Origin: Prorocentrum cordatum | Lineage: Eukaryota; Sar; Dinophyceae; Prorocentrales; Prorocentraceae | Length of the DNA: 64,000 bases | Direction of reading: 5' to 3' | Assembly (NCBI GenBank): GCA_963575745.1 | Contig: CAUYUJ010012069.1 | Coordinates: forward strand, 62,001-126,000 | Shown: positions 33,061-42,469 of the stretch, piece after piece | Layout: the number at the start of each line of letters is the position of its first letter | Position numbering within the stretch: the first letter of the stretch is position 1 | The notes under the pieces: generated by a model | Told to the model about the DNA's origin: nothing | Databases searched by the model: none | The model's input: only the letters and a program-made list of their open reading frames with translations | Made by a program: the position numbers and the translations under genes

Positions 33061-33268
33061 AGGGGCTGCATGAAATACACGTAGCAGGTAAGATAAATAT
33101 ATACGCCCAGAGGAGCACGATCGAAGCTGGAGGGTGGGTGTCGAGGGCTTGGGATCTAGGTGTTGGGTGGCCAACGAACAGATACGAGCGAATAGTCTTA
33201 AAATTCGGATTGCTGTTGTTGTCGTTGTCGTAGTTACCGTGGTGTTCGTTGTCGTTGGTGTTGTCGTT

Positions 33269-33334
<66 letters not shown>

Positions 33335-33370
33335 GAACTCTCATTCTTGAAGAATAATTATTGTTGATCC
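33061..33370 (+). repeat. Higher-order repeat conserved block, copy 1
   Basis: A GCAGGTAAG word, a (G)CACGATCGAAG word, GGGTGTCGAGGGCTTGGGA, AACAGATACGAGCGAATAG and TCTTAAAATT, then (GTT/GTC)n, then TTCTTGAAGAATAATTATTG and TTGATCCCCC. The same order is found at 34680, 45230 and 47700 (+) and, inverted, at 35106 and 42470. Not coding as far as I can see. Confidence 0.8.
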
Positions 33371-33489
33371 CCCCATCACCAGTGCACATTGATTTTTTCA
33401 ATTGAAGTGCCCCCCCGGGGCTCGCACCTTGTTTTTTGTCAAAGAAAAGATTCCTGCTCAAACTGCCCCCCTGGCCCCCGGGTTACAAC

Positions 33490-33795
33490 AACAACAACAA
33501 CGGCTCCCGCCTAAGATTTCCTCACAATGTAGCCAGGACCCCCGCTCCCGCCCGAGACTTCCTCGCATTGTATTCAAGAATCGCGCTCTCGCTAGGGATT
33601 TCCTTACGATTTATTCAGGAATCGCTCTTCCTGCGCTCTGGAGTCGCGTCTCGCTGGAGACTTGCTTGCAATCTGCTGAAGAATAGCGCCTTGCGTTGGC
33701 ATGTTTTGCAATTTACTCCAGCGCCGCGCTCCCGACACCCAGGCACCCAGGAGTCGCGCTCACGCTTAGGACTCCTTCACAGATTACCAAAGAAT
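33490..33795 (+). repeat. Degenerate 65-70-bp units of the higher-order repeat
   Basis: GGCTCCCGCCTAAGATTTCC, CGCTCTCGCTAGGGATTTCC and related words, with stray GAGTCGCG. Same family as 43570-43830, which is similar along its whole length. Confidence 0.75.
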
Positions 33796-33799
33796 CGGG

Positions 33800-34480
33800 A
33801 TATCGCTGCCCTTCGTGGCCCCGTTGCAGCCCTTCGTGGCCCCCTCGCTTTGTTTCGTGGCCCCGTTGCAGCCCTTCGTGGCCCCCTCGCTTTGTTTCGC
33901 GGTCCCGTTGCAGCCCCTCGTGGCCTCCTCGCTTTGTTTCGTGGCCCCATTGCAGCCCTTCGTGGCCCCCTCGTTTTGTTTCGTGGCCCCGTTGCAGCCC
34001 TTCGTGGCCCCCTCGCTTTGTTTCGTGGCCCCATGTATGTACGCCCTTCGTGGCCCCCGTTCGTTCGCGCCCGTGGTGGCCCCATATGCATGCCCTTCGT
34101 GGCCCCGCTGTCGCCCTTCGTGGCCCCCTCGCTGCCCTTCGTGTCCCCGTTGCTGCCTCGGTGGCCCCGTCCTTACCCTCCGCGGCCCAACCTACGTATG
34201 CCCTTCGTGGCCCCCGCTCGTTCGCGCCCGTTGTAGCCCCATGTCCATGCCCTTCGTGGCCCTGCTGTCGCCGTTTGTGGCCCCCTCATTGTCCTACGTG
34301 GCCCAGGTGCTACCCTCATTGGCCCCATCGTTGCCTTCTGTGGCCCCGCATTATCTGCCCTTCGTGGCCCACGCTCGTTCGCGCTCTTCGTGGCCCCATA
34401 CGCATTCCTTTCGTGTCCCCGCTGTCGCCCTTCGCCTACTTCGTGTCCTTCGTGGCCCTGCTGTCGTTCTCTCTCGCTCT
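33800..34480 (+). repeat. 21-bp array of CTTCGTGGCCCC words
   Basis: CTTCGTGGCCCCGTTGCAGCC and CTTCGTGGCCCCCTCGCT alternate (21-bp period, often as 42-bp pairs), becoming degenerate after about 34040. The period keeps several frames open (Pro/Phe/Val/Ala or Ser/Trp/Pro peptides), which are not genes. The same array is at 43835-45040. Confidence 0.9.
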
Positions 34481-34484
34481 CGCT

Positions 34485-34679
34485 TTCGCTCGTCGTCGTC
34501 GTCGCCGTCGCCGTCGTTGCCGTCGTCGTCGACGTCGTCGTCGTCGTCGTCGTCGTCGTGGTCGGTCCCCTGTCCGTCCCTCTTGGGGTCGGGTCGACGG
34601 TCCGCGGTCGCCCCGCCGATCAGCGCTGCCGCTGGCCAGGCCGACGGTCCGCGGCCGCCCCGCCGGTTGCCGGGGCCCG
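34485..34679 (+). repeat. (GTC)n tract and GC-rich flank of the higher-order repeat
   Basis: (CGT)n from about 34490 to 34560, then CCTGTCCGTCCCTCTTGGGG and CGACGGTCCGCGGCCGCCCC. The same sequence follows the (CGT)n at 45120-45230. Confidence 0.85.
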
Positions 34680-35105
34680 GCCTGCAGGTAAGAAAAGGTA
34701 TACCCCCCAAGAGGGGTTCGATCGAAGACGAACAGGGCGGGTATCGAAGGTTTGGGAAATTCGCGTTATTCGACACTCGAGCAGATAAGGGCGAACAGTC
34801 TTAAAATGATTGTTGTTGTTGTTGTTATTGGTGGTGTTGATGATGTTGTTCTTGTGGCTGTTGGTGTTGTTGCTGTTGTTGGTGTTGTGGTTGTAGTGAT
34901 TGTGGTTGTGGTGGTTGTTGTTGCTATTGTTGTTGGTGCTGCTGTTGTTGCTGCTGCTGCTGCTGATGTTGATGTTGTTGTCGAACTCTCACTCCTGAAG
35001 AACAACTGTTGTAGATCCCCCTCCGATGACACTTGTGTTTTCCTATTGAAACGCTCCTGCGGGGCTCGCACCCTGTTTGTAATCAGGGAAAGTTACTAAG
35101 CTCGA
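34680..35105 (+). repeat. Higher-order repeat conserved block, copy 2, with long (GTT)n
   Basis: GCAGGTAAGAAAAGGTATAC, GGTTCGATCGAAGACGAA, GAGCAGATAAGGGCGAACAG and TCTTAAAATGATT, then a GTT/GGT/GCT tract at 34808-34982 and GAAGAACAACTGTTG. A (-) oriented block begins at 35106, so the domain inverts here. Confidence 0.8.
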
Positions 35106-35490
35106 ACTGCACCCGTTGCCCCCCCGGACAACAACAACCATCATTCTAAGACCGTTCGCTCTTAATTGCCCGTGTGCTGTTCAAAACGAGTTCCCCACGC
35201 CCTCCATACCCGCCCTTTTTGTCTTCGATCACGCCCCCTTTTATGGGGATTGTTTCTCTTTGCGGGGGGCGGCGGGCTTAGACAGGCGGGCAAACCTGGA
35301 CGGGCGGACAGTCCTTCGTGGGCGCACGTGCGCCCGCCATTGGAATTGGTGTGGGCCCTGCAAAGAGAGGAGGGGGAGAACGAGGGAGAATAAGAGGAAA
35401 GGAGGGGGAGGGACGAAGGAAAAGGGAAAACGCCAGGAGAGAAGGAGCGAAGAGGGAGGCAGAGAAGGAGAGAGAGAGAGAGAGAGAAAT
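35106..35490 (-). repeat. Higher-order repeat conserved block, copy 3 (inverted), cut by the YR element
   Basis: ACCGTTCGCTCTTAATTGCC, TCGATCACGCCCCCTTTTAT and CGGACAGTCCTTCGTGGGCG run into GAGAGA at 35468-35488. Nearly the same roughly 370 bp occurs at 42515-42890, where the GA tract continues. Here sequence leading to the YR element starts after the GA tract. Confidence 0.8.
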
Positions 35491-35546
35491 ACATATATGT
35501 ATCCCACCCCTCAGAGACCAGGGACTTTTTGTGTTATCAGAGAGGC
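35491..35546. other. Junction between GA tract and the YR element
   Basis: ACATATATGTATCCCACCCC is followed by sequence that leads into the stop of the methyltransferase frame. The 3' end of the element should lie here. ACATATATGT is a perfect palindrome. Confidence 0.4.
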
Positions 35547-36110
35547 TCACAGCTTCTCGATCGAAATTAAATCGATCAGGACGCCCAAAAACTTCGTCCG
35601 CTTTCTCCAGGGCGTGCCGAATTGACAAAAATCGGTCGAGACGATTTGCGAGGCAGGATTGCGGGGGAGTGAGACGACGGCAGGCGCTGGCCATATCCTA
35701 CTCGTGGCGGGGTTCTCCATCGCGCCTGAAATCCACATTCTCCGGCAAGCGTGAAGGCAGGAGACAGTGAAGGACATGGCGCAATTTCCGAGGTCCACTT
35801 TGGCTAGGTCCTTGGCAGAAGGGCCGTCGAGCCCCATCGCGCGATCGCTGGACCTCAACGGCGGAGGACCTGGAAGGACGTCACGAGCCCGAGACCACGA
35901 TGCGCAGGGAACGCCAAAGTGCACTGCCAGAATCCCACGTCCCAAAATCCATCCGCGTATCAGGGGCCGCTTAGAGGGGCTCGTGAGATCACACTGCTCG
36001 CCACACTTCGCATCCCGTGCCAGCGCGTGGACGCCCTGCACCGCCATGGCTCGACCAAGCCGAGCTGTGCCAGCAAAGACCTCCAGAAACACCCGTAGCC
36101 TCAGAGGGCG
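35547..36110 (-). pseudogene. Methyltransferase-like domain of the tyrosine-recombinase retroelement
   Basis: FLEVFAGTARLGRAM (about 36095-36050) is a motif I (F.G.....R). HFGVPCASWSRARDV (about 35925-35882) is the Pro-Cys loop. AMENPATSRIW (about 35722-35690) is an E-N-P motif, and DFCQFGTPWRKRTKFLG precedes the C-terminus at 35547. PC...S plus ENP is the catalytic pairing of C5-type DNA methyltransferases, although total length (about 185 residues) is short and a target-recognition domain is not evident. It directly follows the recombinase; one frameshift near 36105 separates them. DIRS-type elements commonly encode a methyltransferase after the recombinase, which fits this order. Apart from that frameshift the domain itself has an uninterrupted frame. 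Confidence 0.7.
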
Positions 36111-37380
36111 CGGCGCGCGCGAGGCGGCAGCGACCCGGAGAGCGCCGCGGGGAGGTACTTGAGGCACCACCGCGCGTGGGTCTGGAGGCGCGCGGGCAGC
36201 TTGGCGAACTCGCTGCCCAGCCGGCCCCCCTTCTCGTACCGCCTTGCGCTCGCGTCCGTCCGCCATCGCCCTCGGCGCTTGACGCCGACGAGCGTCCGCC
36301 TCTGCTCGGCGAAGTCGCGGCTCGCGCCCGAATGCCGCAGAATGCGCGGCGGCGGGGGCCGCTGCAGCATCAGGCGGGCGCCAGCCCTCTTGAAGCAGCG
36401 GGCGAACTCGGCCTGGCTGAACGCGAACAGGGGCTCCTGAGGATCGCGGCTCTGGATGAGCCGCTGGCAGAGGGGTCCCAGACACTGGTCTTCGTCCAGG
36501 TCCAGCAAGAACGACTCGTCGAACTCACCCGTTTTGCTGTGCAGGCTCGTCTCGTCCTCCAGCGGGTGGAGCACTAGGCTCCAGCGGCGGGCGGCGCCAG
36601 GTGCTCCACTCGGGCGGTCCTCCAATCGCCGGGCCTCATGAGGAACGCGAGGGAGAGCATCGCGCACGTCGCCATGCCCCATCGACCCATGGCCAGCAGC
36701 TCCATCGCAATGGCAAACACCACCTCGACTGAGAGTGGCAGGCGGCTGGCTGCCGGCGTCAAGTTGCGCCAGCCTTTCAGCGCCTGCCGCGACTGGGGGG
36801 GCCCGTGGCTCCCCGCTCGGCCAAGGCGAGAGTCCGCCCAGGCAATGGCCGCCAGCACGTTCGCCCCGCGCCAGTGGTCGAAGCCCTCCATGTACTGCTC
36901 GTTCATCCAGTCGCTCACGTCGTGGTCGAAGCGGCCCACTGTCCCAGCAGCCAGGCGGCCGCTCGGGCACGGCCTGGGCAGCAGACCGTTGACCTCCAGC
37001 CACTGGTCCAGCTCCTCGAGGAATTCCGAGTAGCGCCGGCGCACCGCCTCGGTCCGCGCAGACCTCGCCTGCAGATAGCGCTCTCGCGCCAGGATCGGCA
37101 GCCGCTGCGCTCGCCGCGCCGCCTTCAGCTGCCTCGCCGCACTGCGGAGCAGCAGAGCATCCCTCGCCGGGCCCCGCGGATCCCGCGAGACCCCGCGCCC
37201 GGCCTGCGCCGCGCCCCGCGGATCCTGCGAGGGCGCGCGCGGCGGGGAGGGCGCCCTCGGCCGCCGCCTGCGGAGCACCGGGCCGACCAGAACTTGAAGC
37301 CAAAGTTCTGGTTTGGCGCCCCGCTCGTCGGCCACGGTTGGGCGCGACCTCCTCAGCAGCGGCGTCTCCCCCTCCGTAGC
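36101..37380 (-). pseudogene. Tyrosine recombinase (YR) of a DIRS-like retroelement
   Basis: One frame (about 37380-36580) reads ARERYLQARSARTEAVRRRY, EFLEELDQWLEV and LSLAFLMRPGDWRTARVEHL, where RPG.. holds the first catalytic Arg. After a shift near 36580 the frame at 36101 continues SKTGEFDESFLLDLDEDQ, ILRHSGASRDF (about 36346-36311, His-x-x-x-x-Arg region), KRRGRWRTD and ARRYEKGGRL (about 36250-36221, nucleophilic Tyr). This RPG / RHSG.S.D / RGRW / RRYEK order is typical of dinoflagellate DIRS-like recombinases. It would integrate circular cDNA without an integrase. Frameshifts at about 37380, 36580 and 36105 inactivate it. The N-terminal part overlaps a hairpin motif at 37286-37312. Confidence 0.75.
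37286..37312. promoter_or_regulatory. Hairpin motif ACCAGAACTT/AAGTTCTGGT, copy 1
   Basis: The arms are perfectly complementary with a 7-nt loop (GAAGCCA). It lies at the RNase H/recombinase junction. A longer copy lies at 39625-39653. Both are in the same element and orientation. The function is unknown; it might be a cis signal of the element. Confidence 0.5.
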
Positions 37381-38400
37381 CAGAGTGGCGCAGCCCCCGC
37401 GACGGGCCGTCGGCGCGGTTCCACTCTCTGGGAAACCAGCGGCCCGCGAAGACCGCGCCCGTGGCAAGGTCATGGGCGGCCACGGACCGGAGGGCTGCGC
37501 ACGCCCCGACGGCCGAGGGCCGTCCTTTGCACAGAGCCAGCACACATGCGGAGGAGTCAAGCATGAGCAGGCGACGACAACCGAAATTCTTCATGGAGCG
37601 GCACACGTGTTTGACAGCAGCTGTGAGGCCCCGAGCCTCTCCGTGGACAATGCTGGCAACGGGGATCGACCGCTTCTTGCTCATGAGAACCGCCCACCCC
37701 GGTTCCTTCAAGACCTGCGGCAGATCCGAGCGGGTAACCTCCCTCTCCTGCTTGTCCTCCTCCACCTCCTCCACCCAGTCGACGACGTCGTGATCCCCGT
37801 CAGGCCCCAGAACCCCTTCGCGAGGTCTAGTCTGAGCTCTGCCCGAGAATCTCCATCGTTCACTTACACGTCCTAGCTGTTGAACCTGTTCACGGGGAAG
37901 ACTTCGAGGGACGACGCTGTAGCCCCAGAACGAAGCATCCGATGCCATGACCTTCGAACTCCATGATGCCCCGAAATCACGACGAATTAGAGGTATGATA
38001 TTTCTGAAGGCCTCGAGCTCCCAACGGACATATTCCCAGAGTGCAGCGGCCCCGCGATCGCGATGGCGAGCGATGAAGGTGTAGACTGTCCGGAAGATGG
38101 AGGGCGACGTGCGACAGTGGAGAGCGAGGAAGGTGCAGTGGCCCACAACTTTCTCGATGTCCGGGGCGGACACCTTCCTGGTCTCTAGCGAGCCGTCGAG
38201 GGCCAAACGTATGCGCTAAGCGCGCTCCGGCCGAGGTCGAATGAAGCCTAGCCTCCCATTGATCTCCCACACAAGGACTTCCTCCTCCAGAGAGCTGGCG
38301 GCGACCTCATGCGTCGGTAGGCCCCGGGACTGCAGAGCTTCATCGACCTGTCCCACGAGTCGCTCGACTGTTGAACGGCGCGTGCCCAGCGCCACAAAGT
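37381..38400 (-). pseudogene. RT 3' part and RNase H of the YR retroelement
   Basis: From 38400 the frame reads NFVALGTRRSTVERLVGQVD and EEEVLVWEINGRLGFIRP, meets one TAG at 38216-38218, then continues VVGHCTFLALHCRTSPSIFR and VYTFIARHRDRGAAALW. RNase H follows: SKVMASDASFWGYSV (first Asp, about 37952-37915), HGEARGLTAAVKHV (Glu), CRRLLMLDSSACVLALCKGR (Asp) and AGRWFPREWNRADGPSRG, the usual P.E.N.AD.PSR ending of dinoflagellate elements. The TAG and the frameshifts at both ends make it inactive. The lysine/glutamate-rich EEVEEDKQEREVTR insert in the RNase H is common in this group, as far as I remember. Confidence 0.8.
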
Positions 38401-39643
38401 TCGATGTAGCAAGCAGGGGTGGTCGCAGGCGCTGGCCCTCGGTCGCGCAGAAAGGAGGCCTCCTCGAGGCCCGGAATGTCCTGAATGATACGCCGATGCA
38501 GGGGTTGGCAGAACCATAGAGCACGTGACCAGCCCATGGGCAGCACGAGAAGCCGGGGATACACACTGGTGCCCGGGCTCACTCTCGCGCCACACACATC
38601 AGCGAGCCCAGCGATCCAGGCCGGCATGGCCGGGAGCGCAAAGAGGTTGCGCAGCGTCCCCGGCAGCTCGAAGTGGTAGAAGGCATCCTTGATGTCCACG
38701 TGGCCCACGTAAAGGGCGGCCCCGTCCGGCACCTCGAGGTTGCCCAGGGCAGCTCCAGTGCTCAGCTCGACGGGGTCCGCCGGCGTGAACGGGCAGCTGG
38801 ACCGGCGGCAGTCGACAACTAGCCACTGGCCCCCGCTGTTCTTCCCCACGACGAACAGAGAACAAAACTCCAGCGGCTGGGTGGTGTAGTCGATCATCCC
38901 GGCCTTTTCAAACCTCTTGATCAGCCGCTGGCACTCGTGGGGAGAGCTTCGCATCACCTCGTCCATGCGCGTCCCCCGACGGGCGCCCTTCAGGTTGAGG
39001 GGGGCTGCTTCTTGTTTGAGAAGATGAGCATCGATGAGCCCGTCGACTTCACTTTGGCCACCGGCCCCAAAAAGTTCCGCGAACGGCACAAGGCGATTGC
39101 CGCTCGCTGGCAGGGGGGCCTTCAACTCGTCGTAGGGCACCACGGTGGACTGGTGTCCTCGTGCACCGCGCGCCCCCGTTGCTCCTGCAAGGCTCCCGAG
39201 GGCGCGAGAGATGGCGGTGGGCCCATCGCCGCGGAGGCAGCATATGCACGTCGCTGCACCGCCGCCTGCGAGGCGCGCCCAAGGCAGGGCTGACCGGCGG
39301 AAGACCCCCGCTCGCGGCCTGCCAAGGCATTGAGGGTGGAGATCGCCTGGTTCGACAGACCGGCGACCGCCTGGCGCTTCAGGGCGCGACGCCTCGCGCG
39401 TCGACAAGGGGCCCGGGACCGGTCGCCGCCTGGAAAGCCAGAACCCGGACAATATTCTGACCTGACGTCGCCCCCGGCAAGATGAGGAACAGGAAAAACG
39501 TCTCGCTGGCGCTGAGCCTCTGGGCGAGGCGGCCGGGTAGGCATATCCGACCCAGGGGGCCCAAGACCAGGAGGGCAGCTGTGAATTACGCCTTCACCAG
39601 GTAGTGAATGGTGCAAGCCAGGCAAACCAGAACTTGAGGCCAA
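38401..39643 (-). pseudogene. RT N-terminal and palm region of the YR retroelement
   Basis: The first frame (39643 to about 39160) is a Pro/Arg-rich leader ending AISTLNALAGRERGSSAG. After a frameshift the palm reads VVPYDELKAPLPASGNRLVP, SSPHECQRLIKRFEKAGMID, FVVGKNSGGQWLVVDCRRS (fingers, R.VVD.R), GHVDIKDAFYHFELP (motif A Asp and D-x-x-x-A-F, about 38699-38661) and VLPMGWSRALWFCQPLH (motif B, about 38550-38500). Motif C is where the frame breaks: the DNA keeps TACATCGA and AACTTT but lacks the base between, at 38400/38401, so the expected Y-I-D-N is lost. The FVVxKK/VVDxR, DAFY and PMGWSxAL pattern is a confident RT of the DIRS-like dinoflagellate group. Confidence 0.8.
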
Positions 39644-39653
39644 AGTTCTGGTT
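39625..39653. promoter_or_regulatory. Hairpin motif AACCAGAACTT/AAGTTCTGGTT, copy 2
   Basis: Perfect 11-bp arms and a 7-nt loop (GAGGCCA). It lies between the end of ORF1 (39740) and the RT frame, where an internal signal (for example for translation restart or RNA processing) would make sense. The sequence is nearly identical to 37286-37312, with one loop difference. Confidence 0.55.
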
Positions 39654-39739
39654 CGGCGTCCCCGCGGGACGGTCGGGGCAGGAGGGCTCGGCAGACTTCC
39701 CTCCTCCCCAGGGCCTCTCGCCCCTTTTCCTTGTTGTCC

Positions 39740-41513
39740 TTATTTTTGTCGACGCAGCTCCCTCTCCTCCTTCGCCTTCCTGATATTCTTCATGATGGCC
39801 GCGTCCTTCTCGACCTGCAGCTTCACATGGTCCAAGAGCGCCGGCGCCGCCATCGTCAGGTCCCCCGCGCGACTGAGACCCGAGAGCGCCGTGGCCTGCT
39901 CGATCGACAGCCGAGAGTTGGAGCCCGCGTCGGTCTCCCTGATCTTGTCGTGGCACGCCCACTCGATGGTCTGAACTCGCCGCGCTGCTGCTTCCATGCG
40001 CGCCAGGTAGGTGACGTCCAATTGGTCATACTGCCCAGCGAGCTCGATGATGCGTAGCAGAGCATCGTGCTCGGCCACTCCCCGCTGCTCTGGCTTCAAG
40101 GAGCAGGTGCTGCGGAACATCAAGTGATGATCCAGGGGCGTGTGTCGGCGACGCAGGAACTGCAGGCGCCAGCTCATGCTCCTGGGGCGGGCGGCGGGAA
40201 AGTCAGCGAAGTCCTCCTGCTGGCAGCTGTCAACCACGTCTCGCCAATCCCGCATGCGGCCCTGCGGGCTGAACTTGATGGACAGCGCCCGCGCGTCTTG
40301 CACGGGCGCGGGGTCCACCTTCGGCCGCGGCGTCACGCGCTGGACGAAGTCCGCCTGGTCCTCGTCGCTGAAATCGACGAGCGCCGCGTCCTTCCCGTCC
40401 GGCGAGTACACGCCCTTCGAGCCTACGAACACCGTCACGGGCTTCACCTCGCGGCCGACCTCGTAGCCAAAGGAATTGCCCTCCTCGACCACCCGCCAGA
40501 CGCCTGTGCCAGGAGTCACCGTTCCCGTCACGATCATGCCGTCGGAGTCGCCCTTGCTGCCCTTGCCGCCGCCGCTGCCATCGGCGCCGGAGTCGCGGAG
40601 CGCTGGCTGCACGAACGTCTTGCCAACCAAGTCATCGATCGCAACCCGTCGCCCGTTCGCCAGCCGCACGACGGAGCAGGAAATCGGTGTCTCGTCGTGT
40701 TCCTTCGAGTCCTTCAGCGCCAGGGTGGTGCCCTTCTTCACGCACTTCGCGATGAAGTCGTCCACGACGTCCGCTCGCGGGAACGCGCGCACGGGGTCCT
40801 GGAACGCGGCCGGGAGGCGCCCATCAGCAGCCGGGCGGATCCACTCCACCGGGCTCTCCTCTGGATTGCCTCCCTCGATGGTCTCGATATACATGTCGCC
40901 ATCGGGTGTTGCCACCACCCAGTCCACCACTCCTGACTTGTCCATGGGTAATGGCCAGCACAAGACACGCTCATGCCAAATATCGTCCTCGGCGTACCGG
41001 ACTAGGATCACGTCCCCCGGCAACAGGTCGGACGATGACGCCACGGCCAGCATGTTGAGCACGTCGGGGCAAGCCTGAGTCACGCACACCGCGGAGCACG
41101 CCCCGCAGCTCCAGCAGATCACCGCCACGAGCCCCGCGGCCCAGTATGGCAGGCAAGCGCCCTCGGCGCTGCCGGTCGAGCCCGCCTCCTCGCGGGCAAG
41201 CGTGGGGCCGGGCGGCACTTCCTCGCGCCTCGCACGCCGGGCACGAGGGCGCCGCGCAGGTGACCTGCGGGCAGCTCAGTGCCGGCGGCGCTGGGCAAGT
41301 GAGGGTCACTGGCGGGCAGCTGAGCACCGGCGCAGGGCAGCCCGGCTGAGGCGGGCAGGCGGGGCAGCGGCCCAGCCAAGCACCGGCGAGGTTGGCCGCC
41401 CCGATGATGGCAGCGTGCGCGACCTGCGCCACAACCGTGCACCAGCACCTGATGCGTTCGCGAGGTGCCGAAGGGGGCTCGCGCACGAAAAAGGCTTGAG
41501 CAGAGGTAGCCAC
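39740..41513 (-). pseudogene. ORF1 (gag-like) of the YR retroelement
   Basis: Frame 41513-41218 gives a hydrophobic stretch (VVAQVAHAAIIGAANLAGAW) and a Cys-Pro repeat (CPACPPQPGCPAPVLSCPP). After one frameshift near 41215 the main 492-codon frame has a second hydrophobic stretch (AAGLVAVICWSCGACSAVCV), then GDVILVRYAEDDIWHERVL and DWVVATPDGDMYIETIEGG. It continues with an acidic middle, then a helical C-terminal region (EHDALLRIIELAGQYDQLDV, TYLARMEAAARRVQTIEW) ending KNIRKAKEERELRRQK. I remember this architecture as the protein encoded upstream of RT in dinoflagellate YR elements. The role is presumed structural or RNA-binding; the membrane-like N-terminus is unusual for gag. The start is uncertain, since no in-frame ATG precedes 41513. 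Confidence 0.65.
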
Positions 41514-41576
41514 GTACGGTGGACGGCTTACAAGAGGGTGCTATACAAACTCGCGTGGAACACTGCAAAGAGAGGT

Positions 41577-41613
<37 letters not shown>

Positions 41614-42469
41614 GAGAGAGAGAGAGAGATAGAGGGGAGAGAGAGCGAGAGAGAGAGAGAGAGAGAAAAGAGAGAGAGAGAGAGAGAAAAAAAAAAAAGA
41701 GGGAGGGATGCAGGAGAGGAGAGGGAGAAGGGAGGAGGGAGAGGAGGGAGATGGGATAGGGCAGAGAGGCATAAGGATGAGGGAAGAGAGGAAGGAGGGA
41801 GAAGGGAGGAGAGGAGGGAGGAGGGAGAGGGAGGAGGAGCAGGAAGGTAAGAGCGTGAACGTTCAAGGAAGTCCTAAGCGAAAGCGCCGTTCCTGAAGGA
41901 AGTCCCGGGCGGGAGCCCACGACGGGCGGGCGATCCCCTGACGGGCGGGTCGGGCGGGTGGGACATTCAAGCGGGATGCATGAGTATGGCGAGGGAAATT
42001 GTGACAGCGTCCTTGGCGCAGCGTGTTTCCTGACTGTCGAAAGCGCGATTTCTGAATAAATCGCACGGAAGTCACAGGCGAGAGCGCAACTCCTGAATAA
42101 AATGTGAGGGGCTCTCTGGCGGGAGCGGGGGTCTTGATTAAATTGCGAGGAAGTCTTGGCTCAATTGCGAGGGGGTCTCAAGCGGGAGCGCCGTTCCTGA
42201 GTAAATTGTAAGGAAGTCTCAGATGGGAACAGGGGTCCCGACTAAACAAGCGGGAGCACCGATCCTGAGTAAATTGTGAGGAAGTCTCAGGAGCGGGGGT
42301 CCTGAGTAAATTTGACGAAAATCTCAAGCGGGAGCCGTTGTTGTTGTAATCCGGGGGGCCAGGGGCCCAGTTTGAGCAGGAAGACTTTCCCTGTAAAAAA
42401 CACGGTGCGAACGTCGACGGGCACACTTTGATTTAGAAAAACAGCACGCGCCAGTGATAGGGGGTCAGC
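41514..42469 (-). repeat. GA-rich tract and inverted 65-70-bp units of the higher-order repeat
   Basis: (GA)n with an A12 run at about 41574-41700, GGA-rich sequence to 41855, then units such as GAGTAAATTGTRAGGAAGTC (inverse of the 33500 family) to about 42340. GGGAGCCGTTGTTGTTGTAA follows, with a segment that recurs at 43283-43440. The TE lies between this GA tract and the one at 35468. Confidence 0.8.

Noticed and set aside
33080-33100. Conserved intron donor (GCAGGTAAG in the higher-order block)
   Set aside because: It looks like a consensus donor but no coding exon is adjacent, copies vary (GCAGGGAAG), and dinoflagellate introns often do not use this consensus.
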